A stretch of 64,000 bases of DNA from Paenibacillus ihumii (GTDB taxonomy: Bacteria; Bacillota; Bacilli; Paenibacillales; Paenibacillaceae), in assembly GCF_001403875.1 (NCBI RefSeq), contig NZ_LN884299.1, positions 3,262,547 to 3,326,546 on the forward strand, written 5' to 3'. Position numbers and translations under genes: made by a program. The notes under the pieces are model-generated. The model saw only the letters and a program-made list of their open reading frames with translations, made no database searches and was not told the DNA's origin. Shown here piece after piece: positions 42,109 to 51,041 of the stretch. Numbering within the stretch: position 1 is the first letter of the stretch; each line of letters begins with the position of its first letter.

Positions 42109-43311
42109 TTAGCCCTGCTTCAATTTTTGTACGAATTTTCCCATCCGGTCGAGCGCTTCGTTAATGTGATTGACCGAAGTCGCATAGGAGCACCGCAGGT
42201 ACCCTTCGCCCCCGGCGCCAAAGGCGGTGCCAGGTACGGCTGCCACCTTGGCTTCCAGCAGCAGGCGCTGGGCAAATTCATCCGAGCTAAGTCCAGTAGC
42301 TTCTATTCCAGGAAAAGCGTAAAACGCTCCCTGAGGCTCATGGCAGGATAATCCGATGTCGCGAAGCCCTTGAACAATCAGCCTTCTTCGCTGATTATAG
42401 GATTCGACCATCTGATCCTTCTCCTCCAATCCATTCTTCAAGGCTTCTAGCGCGGCTACCTGTCCCATGACCGGAGCGCACATCACCGTGTATTGATGGA
42501 TTTTGAGCATGGCATAAATCAGTTCCGGGTGGCCGCAGGCATATCCCATTCTCCAGCCGGTCATAGCGAAGGCCTTAGAGAAGCCGTTGACAAGAATCGT
42601 GCGATCCTTCATCCCCGGGAGGGATGCGAAGCTGACATGCTTCCCGCCGTAGGTAAGCTCGGCATAAATTTCGTCAGAAATAACGATCAGATCATGCTTC
42701 TCAACTAGCTTGGCAATGGGAAGCCAATCCTCATAGGTCATGATCCCGCCCGTCGGATTGCTCGGGTAGTTCAGGATGAGCACCTTCGAACGCGGCGTGA
42801 TCTTCGCTTGCAAATGCTCCGCCTTCAGCTTGAAGTTATCCTTTGCATAAGTCTCGATTTCCACAGGAATTCCGCCGCCGATAAATGATATCGGAGAATA
42901 GGAAATATAGCAGGGGGCAGGAACGAGAATTTCATCCCCAGGCTCAATCAGTGCGCGAAGCGCCAAGTCAATCGCTTCACTGCCGCCAACCGTAACCAGA
43001 ATTTCATCCTTAGGATCATAATTCAGGTCAAATCCGTTGTGCAAATACTCTGCAATGGCTTCCCTCAGCTCTGGGGTGCCTGCATTGGATGTGTAGCTGG
43101 TATAGCCCCTCTCCAATGAATAAACGCAGGCTTCCCGGACATGCCAAGGCGTAATGAAGTCGGGCTCGCCCACACCCAGGGTAATGATATCTTTATTGCC
43201 GCTGGCCAGATCGAAGAATTTCCGAATACCGGAGGGCTGAATCTCTCTTACCCTTGGAGCCAAATAAGATAGCATTGATCTATCCGATGGTTGTTGCGAT
43301 TGTATTGTCAT
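42109..43311 (-). CDS. PLP-dependent aminotransferase (PatA/YugH type)
   Basis: The 400-residue class I aminotransferase has GVGEPDFITPWHV, YTSNAGTPELREAIA, LNYPSNPTGGIM, Asp and Tyr in ISDEIYAELTY, and the PLP lysine in VNGFSKAFAMTGWRMGY. The C-terminal carboxylate-binding Arg is in YLRCSYA. It matches the aspartate/aromatic/branched-chain group. Thirteen bases upstream ends an Lrp/AsnC regulator gene; the same pair is yugG-yugH in B. subtilis. AAGGAAG precedes the ATG by seven bases. The amino-acid substrate is unknown. Confidence 0.9.
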   Translation of the reverse strand: MTIQSQQPSDRSMLSYLAPRVREIQPSGIRKFFDLASGNKDIITLGVGEPDFITPWHVREACVYSLERGYTSYTSNAGTPELREAIAEYLHNGFDLNYDPKDEILVTVGGSEAIDLALRALIEPGDEILVPAPCYISYSPISFIGGGIPVEIETYAKDNFKLKAEHLQAKITPRSKVLILNYPSNPTGGIMTYEDWLPIAKLVEKHDLIVISDEIYAELTYGGKHVSFASLPGMKDRTILVNGFSKAFAMTGWRMGYACGHPELIYAMLKIHQYTVMCAPVMGQVAALEALKNGLEEKDQMVESYNQRRRLIVQGLRDIGLSCHEPQGAFYAFPGIEATGLSSDEFAQRLLLEAKVAAVPGTAFGAGGEGYLRCSYATSVNHINEALDRMGKFVQKLKQG

Positions 43312-43324
43312 AACACTACTTCCT

Positions 43325-43825
43325 TTACGGAGAAATCATAAGACGGCGATCCTCTTCAGGATCTTCAAAGATAATGCCGTCCTGTTTGTACTTCTTAAGT
43401 ATGAAATGCGTCTTGGTGGAGAGCACGGACTCCAGTGTCGATAGCTTGTCAGAGACGAAGCTCGCCACCTCTTTCAACGTGCGGCCCTCGACTTCTACCA
43501 GCAAGTCGTAAGCTCCAGACATGAGATACACCGATTTGACCTGCGGGAACAAATAGACGCGCTCGGCAATCGCTTCGAATCCGCGTCCTCGCTCGGGAGT
43601 AATCTGCACCTCGATCAGGGCGGTTACCTTCTCATCATCCAATTTGCCTGAGTTGATGACCGTCGCATATTTCACAATAACGTTATCTTCCTCAAGCTCC
43701 GCGATCGCCTCAGTTACCTCATCCTCGGTAACGCCAAGCAAGGTTGCCAGAAGAGCAGGGCTTCTTCGAGCATCTTCCTTCAATAGGTCCAGCACTTTCA
43801 GCTTCAATTCGCTTAGTGGTTTCAT
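43325..43825 (-). CDS. Lrp/AsnC-family transcriptional regulator (YugG type)
   Basis: The 166-residue protein has an N-terminal helix-turn-helix (LLKEDARRSPALLATLLGVTEDEVTEAIAELE) and a C-terminal RAM/ACT-like domain (VTALIEVQITPERGRGFEAIAERV, VYLMSGAYDLLVEVEGRTLKEVASFV) that binds amino acids and forms octamers. It likely controls its own operon with the aminotransferase downstream, as the YugG-YugH pair does by position. GAGGATGAAGC lies just before the ATG. Confidence 0.9.
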   Translation of the reverse strand: MKPLSELKLKVLDLLKEDARRSPALLATLLGVTEDEVTEAIAELEEDNVIVKYATVINSGKLDDEKVTALIEVQITPERGRGFEAIAERVYLFPQVKSVYLMSGAYDLLVEVEGRTLKEVASFVSDKLSTLESVLSTKTHFILKKYKQDGIIFEDPEEDRRLMISP

Positions 43826-43932
43826 GCTTCATCCTCCAGCGCTGTTCCGGTGGGACGGAAGCTTACCCGCTTACTCACCGGAATCTAAATTTAATATTAA
43901 TATTACATGAATTTAGGAATCCTGCAAAGAAA

Positions 43933-43972
43933 AACCGTCCGTTTCAGGAGTTATTCCCTCATGCGGACGGTT
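43933..43972 (-). terminator. Terminator of the coat-like gene pair
   Basis: AACCGTCCG pairs with CGGACGGTT and is followed on the minus strand by TTTCTTTGC. Confidence 0.8.
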
Positions 43973-44014
43973 CCTTCACCCTGCTCTGCTTGAGCCAGGC
44001 CTCAAGCGGGTGAA

Positions 44015-44407
44015 TCAACTATATGTGCGGTTCCCTACATTCGGCTGAGCATTAGGCTGCGATGCCTGTACGTTGCCCCCAAACTGCGACGTGCGCTGCT
44101 GCGTGAACTGCTGCAGCTTCTGCTGGGTCTGCTGGGCCTCCTGAAGCTTCTTGTCTATCTCCGTGCGGCTGGCCTTTGACGGAGCCGAGTACATGTTCTG
44201 ACTGCTCATCAGCTGGTATAACTGGCCCTGAAGCTGTAGCGTGCTGTCCGTCAATTGAGTGAACATTTGACGTACGGAAGGGCATGAGGACTCTGTGGTC
44301 GCTGTTGTATACTCCCGAACGGTCCGCTTCAGGTCGGCCAGAATGAAGTTCAGCAGATCCTCCTCGGGAAGCAGGTTCATATGCTGAGATTGAGAAGTAG
44401 GCGTCAA
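44015..44407 (-). CDS. CotF-like spore coat protein
   Basis: The 130-residue protein reads MNLLPEEDLLNFILADLKRTVREYTTATTESSCPSVRQMFTQLTDSTLQLQGQLYQLMSSQNMY. This is the CotF/ferritin-like coat pattern of B. subtilis, with helical segments and the central conserved Y-x-x-A-x-x-E-x-x. The C-terminal third is Gln, Asn and Ser rich, common in coat proteins. It is expected to be made in the mother cell during sporulation. It follows a small related gene after 26 bases, and both end at the terminator near 43.95 kb. AGGAGGAG precedes it. Confidence 0.78.
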   Translation of the reverse strand: MTPTSQSQHMNLLPEEDLLNFILADLKRTVREYTTATTESSCPSVRQMFTQLTDSTLQLQGQLYQLMSSQNMYSAPSKASRTEIDKKLQEAQQTQQKLQQFTQQRTSQFGGNVQASQPNAQPNVGNRTYS

Positions 44408-44433
44408 GAAAAACTCCTCCTGTTCGTTTGATT

Positions 44434-44667
44434 TTAATGGGCTTGGGCCGGTGCTAGCGGCTGATGCTGCGAAAGCGCCTGAATAAGCTGATTCATATGC
44501 TGCTCATGGGCGCTGATTTGGCGTGAGATCACACTCTGGACACTAGGATTCTGAGATACCGCAGAAGCGGCCGCCGTCATTTTCAGCAGCATCTCCTCAT
44601 TGGAAATCGAATCGGAAATATACTCTAGTTCCTTAGCCGTCAGCGGCTGCATTTGCGATGCGTTCAT
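44434..44667 (-). CDS. Small spore-coat-associated protein
   Basis: This 77-residue, mostly helical protein reads QPLTAKELEYISDSISNEEMLLKMTAAASAVSQNP and HEQHMNQLIQALSQH. It resembles the small partner that often precedes CotF-like genes in Paenibacillus. Met, Gln and Ser are common and there is no signal. AGGAGGTAACC precedes the ATG. It is first in a two-gene unit. A CATAATAT box upstream resembles the -10 of mother-cell sigma factors. Coat location is inferred from the neighbour. Confidence 0.65.
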   Translation of the reverse strand: MNASQMQPLTAKELEYISDSISNEEMLLKMTAAASAVSQNPSVQSVISRQISAHEQHMNQLIQALSQHQPLAPAQAH

Positions 44668-44707
44668 ATACGGTTACCTCCTGTGTGTGGATTCGTTCAC
44701 ATCAGGG

Positions 44708-44738
44708 ATATTATGTCCAGCTGAACCATGGATATGTA
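44708..44738 (-). promoter_or_regulatory. Possible sigma-E/K promoter of the coat-like genes
   Basis: On the minus strand TACATATCC (44738-44730) and CATAATAT (44715-44708) sit 14 bases apart and resemble mother-cell sigma boxes. The match is loose. Confidence 0.35.
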
Positions 44739-44853
44739 GGGCCCCCTAAAAGTTCAAACCTTATACATATGACGATATTTTTTGTGCATTCTTTTAAAGT
44801 AATATCTCTGGCATAATCAGCATAATTAAAATATCGCAAAGGAGCAGTAGCCG

Positions 44854-46092
44854 ATGATGAAGCTGCACAGCGGAAATTTTGCCTGGCAAGAAACAAATTT
44901 ACCTGATACCGCATTATACCCCGCTCTCCAGCAAAGCCTGTCCTGCGACTGCCTGATCATCGGCGGAGGCATCAGCGGTGCATTATGCGCATATCTCCTC
45001 GCCGAATCCGGCATAAATGCGGTATTGATCGACAAAAGGACGATAGCGTCCGGAAGTACCCTGGCCAATACGGGATTGCTGCAATTTACGAACGACAAAA
45101 TGCTGACCGCAATGATCCACACCTTCGGCGAAGAGCCGGCTGTCCGATTTTACGGAATGTGCCGCGAGGCCGTGGACAAGCTGATCAGGCTTAGTCATAG
45201 CCTGGGGGAGGAGGCCCGTTTTATTCACAGGAGCAGTCTCTATTATGCAAGCACGGAGGAGGATACAAGGAGCCTTTACGAGGAATATCATACGCTCCGG
45301 AAATACCGTTTTCCTGTGGAATGGTGGGACGCCGCGCTTATCGCCGAACGCTTTCCGTTCCATAAGCCTGGTGCCATCTTTCATCATGCGAGTGCGGAAG
45401 GAAATCCCTTTGCTTTTGTTCATGGACTGATCGAGGCCGCCATTTCCCGGGGTGTTGCCGTCTTCGAGAATACGGAAGCGACCGGCTTTGATTTTCGGGA
45501 GCATAGCGTGCTCTGCCGGGCAGGTAAGCATATGATCCAGGCCAAGCATGTTATCTTTGCGACAGGGTATGAGACGCAGCAATTTCACAAGGCAAAAGGG
45601 GCATATCTGACATCGAGCTATGTCATGGTTACCGAGCCCGTCAGGCAGTTTAACGATTGGTTCGAGCGCTGCCTCATCTGGGAGACGGCCCGGCCTTATC
45701 TATACCTGAGAACAACCCCGGACAACCGTATCATGATTGGAGGACTTGACGAGCCGCTGAGCGGTGGAAAGCTGGACAAAGCCCGCTACCTGCATCAAGG
45801 CGAGCAGCTGCTGAAGAGGCTGCACGGCTTGTTTCCGGATAAGCGAGAGCTGAAGGCGGCCTATGCGTGGGGCGCGGTTTTCGGACAAAGCCGGGACGGA
45901 CTTCCATTCATCGGCACTCACCCGGAATATCCCCGCTGTTATTTTGTGGAGGGCTATGGAGGAAATGGTACCGTGTACAGCCTGATTGCTGCTGAAATGA
46001 TAACCGATGTGATTGCCGGGAAAGCACGGCCTGACATGGAATGGTTCTCGCTGCAGCGAAGCTCAAAGCCTGCTTCTGCTGTCAAGCGATAG
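44854..46092 (+). CDS. FAD-dependent amino acid/amine oxidoreductase (DAO family)
   Basis: The 412-residue protein has an FAD-binding Rossmann motif (CDCLIIGGGISGALCAYLLAESG, residues 31-53) and the DAO fold, with SGSTLANTGLLQF, a HVIFATGYET flavin strand and a final GYGGNGTVYSLIAAEMI. The family oxidises amines or amino acids such as gamma-glutamylputrescine, glycine or sarcosine. The N-terminal NFAWQETNLPDTALYPAL resembles PuuB-like members. GGAG lies nine bases before the ATG. It is monocistronic and faces the MFS gene. The substrate is not clear. Confidence 0.83.
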   Translation: MMKLHSGNFAWQETNLPDTALYPALQQSLSCDCLIIGGGISGALCAYLLAESGINAVLIDKRTIASGSTLANTGLLQFTNDKMLTAMIHTFGEEPAVRFYGMCREAVDKLIRLSHSLGEEARFIHRSSLYYASTEEDTRSLYEEYHTLRKYRFPVEWWDAALIAERFPFHKPGAIFHHASAEGNPFAFVHGLIEAAISRGVAVFENTEATGFDFREHSVLCRAGKHMIQAKHVIFATGYETQQFHKAKGAYLTSSYVMVTEPVRQFNDWFERCLIWETARPYLYLRTTPDNRIMIGGLDEPLSGGKLDKARYLHQGEQLLKRLHGLFPDKRELKAAYAWGAVFGQSRDGLPFIGTHPEYPRCYFVEGYGGNGTVYSLIAAEMITDVIAGKARPDMEWFSLQRSSKPASAVKR

Positions 46093-46128
46093 CGCATCTC
46101 CAGCGGCTGGACATAAGACAGCTGGCCC

Positions 46129-47316
46129 TTAAGCGGTCAGCAGCCTCCGCATCGCAAGCCAGCTGATGAGCGGAGCTGCTCCCAGTCCAGCCATCAGCCA
46201 CAACACCGTTGTCATTTGCGGGGAACGGGAATAAAACCAGATAAAGATGATGATCCCTGCCAGTCTTCCGAACATCATGCTGATTTCACGCAGGACGGTC
46301 AATTCTACACGATAATCAGCATCTCCTGTCTCCCGTCCCATTAAATCGAACACAGATGAAATCATCGGGATAATGTAAAGGGGCATGAACAATGCGGTGC
46401 CTACGCCAAAAATAATCAAGGCGGCATAGCTCACCTTCCACAATAAAGGAATGACAGCCAGCGTCATCATAATGGCCCCGATCAGCATCTCTGCCCAGCG
46501 GTGCCGGATGGCAATCCATTTGCCCGCAGCCCAGTAGCTGATTAAGGATACCAGAGAGGTGATCAGCATATATTGGCCCACTCTCCATTCCGAGGTTGTA
46601 TTGATGTAGACGAGTAAATTGATCAGGAACAAGAACACCCCTTCCCTGAGACCGTAAGCGATAGAAGCGGGAACTGCCTCCCTCCAGGGGCTGCCGGGCT
46701 TCATTCGCCGTACGGGCTCCAGCCAGCGGTAATCCCTCCCCCTCTTCCGTTTTTTCAATCGAAAGCTGAGCAGAACGCCTCCCGCATACACAATCAGAGA
46801 TATCGTAAAAATCATCCGGTACCCCCGTTCTCCAGGCATAGCCGAGATGAGCCATCCGGACAGCCAGGGTCCGATAATCCCGATCACCGAGCCCATGATT
46901 CCGACCCAGCCGTTGAAGAGATCCCGGTTATTCCTGTCGGTCACTTCGAAGTAAACGACGTTAAACGCCAGCCAGAAGAGGCCTACCCCGATGCCGGACA
47001 CGATGCCAAGCGGCCAAATATAATAGATCATGCGGGTGCCGCTGGCCAGCACCAGCAAATAGAACAATCCCGAAATGACGATTCCGAGCCGCAGAATGAA
47101 CATTTTATCCCGTTCCTTCACCCATTTGCCCGCCACCCAGAACGTAAGGCCGATGGCCAGCTGCTGGCTGAAGGCGAACCAGCCGATCATCGCGAAGTCC
47201 TGCCTGAACTTCCATAAATATACGTTGAGAAAAGTGCCGGACAACGCTCCGGCGAGCACGAATAAACTATTGACGGCTAACAGCAATTTGCATTGTTGGT
47301 TCAACGGGCTCTTCAT
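46129..47316 (-). CDS. MFS transporter, probable multidrug or sugar exporter
   Basis: The 395-residue protein has about 12 transmembrane helices and the cytoplasmic loop pattern of the major facilitator superfamily (helix 2-3 loop WVAGKWVKERDKMFILRLG, then FRLKKRKRGRDYRW between the two halves). It resembles the YkuC/YcxA group. The substrate is unknown. The ATG at 47316 is chosen because GGAGGAGC lies five bases upstream. It faces the oxidoreductase gene and is separated from the zinc-ribbon gene upstream by a terminator. Confidence 0.8.
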   Translation of the reverse strand: MKSPLNQQCKLLLAVNSLFVLAGALSGTFLNVYLWKFRQDFAMIGWFAFSQQLAIGLTFWVAGKWVKERDKMFILRLGIVISGLFYLLVLASGTRMIYYIWPLGIVSGIGVGLFWLAFNVVYFEVTDRNNRDLFNGWVGIMGSVIGIIGPWLSGWLISAMPGERGYRMIFTISLIVYAGGVLLSFRLKKRKRGRDYRWLEPVRRMKPGSPWREAVPASIAYGLREGVFLFLINLLVYINTTSEWRVGQYMLITSLVSLISYWAAGKWIAIRHRWAEMLIGAIMMTLAVIPLLWKVSYAALIIFGVGTALFMPLYIIPMISSVFDLMGRETGDADYRVELTVLREISMMFGRLAGIIIFIWFYSRSPQMTTVLWLMAGLGAAPLISWLAMRRLLTA

Positions 47317-47370
47317 GCTTGCTCCTCCAGAGGTTCGGTAATTTCCCCTGTAAGGATGCCCAAAAAAGAA

Positions 47371-47395
47371 AAAAGCATGATCCAATCATGCTTTT
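47371..47395 (-). terminator. Terminator of the mutS2 operon
   Basis: AAAAGCATGAT pairs with ATCATGCTTTT and is followed by TTCTTTTTT on the minus strand. The stop codon of the zinc-ribbon gene lies inside the stem (47386-47388). Confidence 0.85.
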
Positions 47396-47916
47396 TCACT
47401 CACTTTACGAATCAATGTATTCCGATCCTCCTCGGCCAAAAACCGGCTTACGCTAAAGCAGGCCGAACATACAAATACGTTAAGCTTCGCCGTACCGGAC
47501 AGCAGCGGGGCTGTCATGCCTTTAGGAACAATTGGCTCGAACGAGCTATCGCTAATCGTCTGCTGCCCTGCATGGAGCATATATTCCCGGCAGTGCGGAC
47601 ATTCCGGCACCTCATCCTGCCCGTCGAGCACTTTCTCCACGCCGGATTCATAGGCCAGCAGATCGCCGCCTCCGGCCACAAAGCTCTCAACGCGGCGAAT
47701 CGCGTCAATATGCGCGTTGTCGCTTTCCTCCCAATAATCCGCATCCGGCCCGTCGCCGTCCGCTTCCTCCTCGAACTCCTCCTCATCGCCAAGCTGGATA
47801 TTCAAGGTGCGGTAGCCCTTCAGCTCATTATGGCAATAAGGGCATTCCTCTTCCGCTCCAAGCTCCTCGTCCCACACTATTTCAGTTTGGCACCAGGGAC
47901 AAATGGTCGTCTCCAT
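47386..47916 (-). CDS. Zinc-ribbon protein of unknown function
   Basis: The 176-residue acidic protein has four CxxC knuckles: CPWC and CPYC near the N-terminus, then CPHC and CSAC further on. Two zinc ribbons are likely. Between them is an acidic stretch (GDEEEFEEEADGDGPDADY). The last part (LNVFVCSACFSVSRFLAEEDR) is moderately hydrophobic. No family name is recognised, although similar proteins occur in Paenibacillus. It is the last gene of the mutS2-DUF350-small peptide unit. AAAGGA lies upstream; the ATG at 47916 is used rather than the TTG six bases before it. Confidence 0.7.
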   Translation of the reverse strand: METTICPWCQTEIVWDEELGAEEECPYCHNELKGYRTLNIQLGDEEEFEEEADGDGPDADYWEESDNAHIDAIRRVESFVAGGGDLLAYESGVEKVLDGQDEVPECPHCREYMLHAGQQTISDSSFEPIVPKGMTAPLLSGTAKLNVFVCSACFSVSRFLAEEDRNTLIRKVSEKA

Positions 47917-47940
47917 ACACAACCCGTCCTTTCTTCCTCC

Positions 47941-48033
47941 TTATGACTTCCACAGAAATACGATTCCGCCGATCAGGAACAATATGGCGGCCACAAATAT
48001 CACGCTTGTCAGGTTCTTAATAAAATTTCTCAT
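47941..48033 (-). CDS. Small single-pass membrane protein, 30 residues
   Basis: An ATG at 48033 seven bases after GGGGGGTG encodes a 30-residue peptide: a short basic start (MRNFIKNLTS), one hydrophobic helix (VIFVAAILFLIGGIVFLW) and KS. This is a typical single-pass membrane peptide. It lies between the DUF350 gene and the zinc-ribbon gene on the same strand with short gaps, so it is part of that operon. No family is recognised. It is too short to be found by usual length limits. Confidence 0.7.
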   Translation of the reverse strand: MRNFIKNLTSVIFVAAILFLIGGIVFLWKS

Positions 48034-48044
48034 GACGCACCCCC

Positions 48045-48461
48045 CTAACCTATGCAGGCCCCGATCAGGAAAGATACCGATACGGACACGGACATCGCTA
48101 TGAATCCTACAGCGACATTGCCGTTCGCTATCTCCTCATCGATGCGGAACACAGGGGTCAGAAATTCAAACAAAATATAAGCTGCAAAGAGCAGCACGGC
48201 CCCGACCAAGGACCAGATCATGAATTCATAGATCGGGGTGTGAACAGCGGCATAACGAATGACGTTGCTGATGCCGAAAATTTTGCCGCCCGTAGCGATC
48301 GATGCCGCCAGATTTCCCTGCTTGATTTCCTGCCAGCACCGATACTTGGCCACCAATTCGAAGCAGGACAAGAACACGATCAATTCCAGCACTGCGATGG
48401 ATAAATAACCGATCATCAGCCCAAACGGCTGCTCCAGCAAAGGTTCAATATTCCCAGCCAA
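48045..48461 (-). CDS. DUF350 membrane protein
   Basis: The 138-residue protein has four predicted transmembrane helices arranged as two related pairs (LSIAVLELIVFLSCFELV with NLAASIATGGKIFGI, then MIWSLVGAVLLFAAYILFEF with NVAVGFIAMSVSVSVSFL). The N-[LV]-A-x-[SG] start of the second helix of each pair is the DUF350/YjfL signature. In B. subtilis a DUF350-type gene (yshE) also follows mutSB. The function is unknown. It is 20 bases after mutS2. Confidence 0.85.
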   Translation of the reverse strand: MAGNIEPLLEQPFGLMIGYLSIAVLELIVFLSCFELVAKYRCWQEIKQGNLAASIATGGKIFGISNVIRYAAVHTPIYEFMIWSLVGAVLLFAAYILFEFLTPVFRIDEEIANGNVAVGFIAMSVSVSVSFLIGACIG

Positions 48462-48481
48462 TTCGCCTTCGCACCTCCCGC

Positions 48482-50845
48482 TTATTTCAGCTCGGCTACC
48501 GTGACACCCGTGCCGCCTTCTCCATAATTGCCCAGCCGATAGCTCTTAATATGTTTATGCTTGCGGAGATAGTCCGATATGCCGGTCCGCAATATTCCTG
48601 TTCCCTTGCCGTGAATGATATAAATCTGACCCAAATTAGCAAGGTAAGCTTCATCAATAAAGCGATCCACCTCGATCAGCGCCTCCTCCAAATTGGCGCC
48701 CCTGAGATCCAGTTCGCTGCGCACATTCTCGTCGCGCGTCCGCTTGACGTTCGTTACGATCTTCTGGGCGGCCTTGGCTGCGGATGGAGCAGCGATCAGC
48801 TCCAGGTCATCCAGGCTGACCTTCATCTTCATAATTCCCAGCTGAACGAGCGCCTCCTTGCTGCCGGCAAGCTCTACAACATGCCCCTTCTGGTTCAGGC
48901 TGTAGACCATAACCTCGTCACCGGGCTCGATTTTGCGCGGGGCCTTACCTGCTTGGCGAGCCGGTCCGCTCTTCTTCCGCTTCGGCTCAGCCTCCTCCAG
49001 CTCCTTCCGGGCAGCGATCAGCTTATGCTCCTTCACCGAGGCGCCCTCTTCAAGCGCAAGCTTCCGCAGCTCCTCGATGATCCGCTCGGCTTCGCTGCGC
49101 GCTTTGGCCACGATCGCTCTCGCCTCTTCCTCGGCCTTCTCGATCCGTCTATCGCGCTCGCGCGTCAGCTTGTCCAGCTCGGCTTCATGCCGCTTCCGCA
49201 GCTCCTCGAGCTCTCTCCGCAGACGCTCCGCCGTCTCCCGTTCCTGCTCGGCTCCAAGGCGGTTCTCTTCGAGGGATGCAATCATGTGCTCGACGCGTAA
49301 ATCCTCTTCCTTGACCTCGCCGCGCGCGAAATCGAGAATCTGCTCCGACAAGCCCAGCCGCTCGGCGATGGCAAACGCATTGCTTCGGCCAGGAACGCCC
49401 ACGAGCAGGCGATAGGTCGGACTGAGCGTATTCACGTCGAATTCCATGCTGGCGTTAATAACGCCTTTGCGCTCATATGCATATGCTTTGAGCTCGCTGT
49501 AGTGCGTGCTGGCCACCATGCGGCAGCCAAGCGAGTGGATATGCTCCAGGATGGCAATGGCAAGCGCGGAGCCCTCAGCGGGATCCGTGCCTGCGCCGAC
49601 TTCGTCCAGCAGCACCAGGCTCTTGGCCGTCATGCGGCGCAGGATGGAAATGATGTTCGTCATATGGCTGGAAAACGTACTCAGGCTCTGTTCAATGCTC
49701 TGTTCATCGCCGATATCGGCATAGATCGCATCGAATACGCAGAGCTGGCTGCCATCCTCCGCAGGGACGAACAGGCCCGACATCGCCATCAGGCTCAGCA
49801 GCCCGATCGTCTTGAGGGTAACCGTCTTCCCTCCCGTGTTCGGTCCCGTTACGATGATGGAGGTATACTGGTTGCCCAGCTCCACATCGATCGGGACGAC
49901 CTGTTCGGCGGGAATGAGCGGATGACGGCCCTTCTTCAGCTTGAGGAAGCCCCTGTCGTTCATGCGCGGCAGCGAGGCCCGCATCTCCCTTGCCAGGCGG
50001 GCCTTGGCAAATATGAAGTCCAGCTGGGCCAGCACGTCGCTATCGTACCCAAGCAGTTCAGCCTGCTCGCCGACCTGTGCGGTCAGCTTCTGCAGAATCA
50101 CTTCAATTTCCCGCTCTTCCTTCAGCCTCGTCTCACGCAGCTTGTTGTTCATCGCCACGATCGATTCAGGCTCGATAAACAGAGTCGCCCCCGAGCCGGA
50201 CTGGTCATGGACGATGCCGCCGAAGTGCGCGCGGTATTCCGCCTTCACGGGAATGACGAAGCGGTCGCCCCGGATCGTGATCAACTGATCCTGAAGCATC
50301 TTGGCTACGCTGGAGGAGCGGATCATCGCGTCGAGCTTCTCCCGGATCCGCACCTCGCCGCCGCGAAGCTCACGGCGGATTTGCGCCAGCTCCGGGCTGG
50401 CTGAATCAAGCACCTCGGCGCTCTCGTCGATGCAGCGCTTGATTTGATCCTCCAGCGTCTTCTGCTCGCTGAGCATATCGCTTAGCGTAAACAGCAGTTC
50501 TACCGGTTCATCCTCATGGATGTTCGCGATGTACCGCTTCACCCGGCGCGAGCCCTCAAGCGTCGTTGCAATACCCAGCAGCTCGTGCGGATTCAATGTG
50601 CCGCCGATGCGGGCCCGCTTTACCGCAGGCATCATATCGACGATGCCGCCGAAGGACGGCGCCCCTTTCAGGCGATCTACCTTGAAGGCTTCATCCGTTG
50701 CCTGCAGCAGCCGCTTGACTTCTTCGAGATCGGACACGGGGCTCAGGCGTTCAGCAGCAGCCTTTCCAAGCGAGGTCTGGGCGTATTTTACAAGCATATC
50801 TATGATTTTATGATATTCCATCGTTTTGAAAATTTTCTCATCCAA
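48482..50845 (-). CDS. mutS2: MutS2 ATPase/endonuclease
   Basis: The 787-residue protein has the MutS-like lever and clamp region (residues about 20-320) and an ATPase with Walker A TGPNTGGKTVTLKT and Walker B LVLLDEVGAGTDPAEGSALAIAILEHI. A long coiled-coil/linker rich in Glu, Arg and Lys follows. It ends in a C-terminal Smr domain (ELDLRGANLEEALIEVDRFIDEAYLANLGQIYIIHGKGTGILR). MutS2 acts on branched DNA and, in B. subtilis, on collided ribosomes; it has no mismatch-recognition domain. A TTG start (MDEKIFKTMEYHK) follows AGGGGAG. It heads an operon with DUF350, a 30-residue membrane peptide and a zinc-ribbon protein. Confidence 0.95.
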   Translation of the reverse strand: MDEKIFKTMEYHKIIDMLVKYAQTSLGKAAAERLSPVSDLEEVKRLLQATDEAFKVDRLKGAPSFGGIVDMMPAVKRARIGGTLNPHELLGIATTLEGSRRVKRYIANIHEDEPVELLFTLSDMLSEQKTLEDQIKRCIDESAEVLDSASPELAQIRRELRGGEVRIREKLDAMIRSSSVAKMLQDQLITIRGDRFVIPVKAEYRAHFGGIVHDQSGSGATLFIEPESIVAMNNKLRETRLKEEREIEVILQKLTAQVGEQAELLGYDSDVLAQLDFIFAKARLAREMRASLPRMNDRGFLKLKKGRHPLIPAEQVVPIDVELGNQYTSIIVTGPNTGGKTVTLKTIGLLSLMAMSGLFVPAEDGSQLCVFDAIYADIGDEQSIEQSLSTFSSHMTNIISILRRMTAKSLVLLDEVGAGTDPAEGSALAIAILEHIHSLGCRMVASTHYSELKAYAYERKGVINASMEFDVNTLSPTYRLLVGVPGRSNAFAIAERLGLSEQILDFARGEVKEEDLRVEHMIASLEENRLGAEQERETAERLRRELEELRKRHEAELDKLTRERDRRIEKAEEEARAIVAKARSEAERIIEELRKLALEEGASVKEHKLIAARKELEEAEPKRKKSGPARQAGKAPRKIEPGDEVMVYSLNQKGHVVELAGSKEALVQLGIMKMKVSLDDLELIAAPSAAKAAQKIVTNVKRTRDENVRSELDLRGANLEEALIEVDRFIDEAYLANLGQIYIIHGKGTGILRTGISDYLRKHKHIKSYRLGNYGEGGTGVTVAELK

Positions 50846-51041
50846 AAACGATCACAACTCCCCTCGGGACTATGTTCTAATATTGCGGCGTGATCAAAAT
50901 GGAGCGTTTTGAACAACTCCTATTATAGCGAAATCGCACATTTTACGCCATTTTGCAAAGTAGCACACATAAGAAATGGATTTACGGAACATTATATACA
51001 CGTATACGAAACGTTAACTTGATTAAAGGAGGCCTCGTGCC

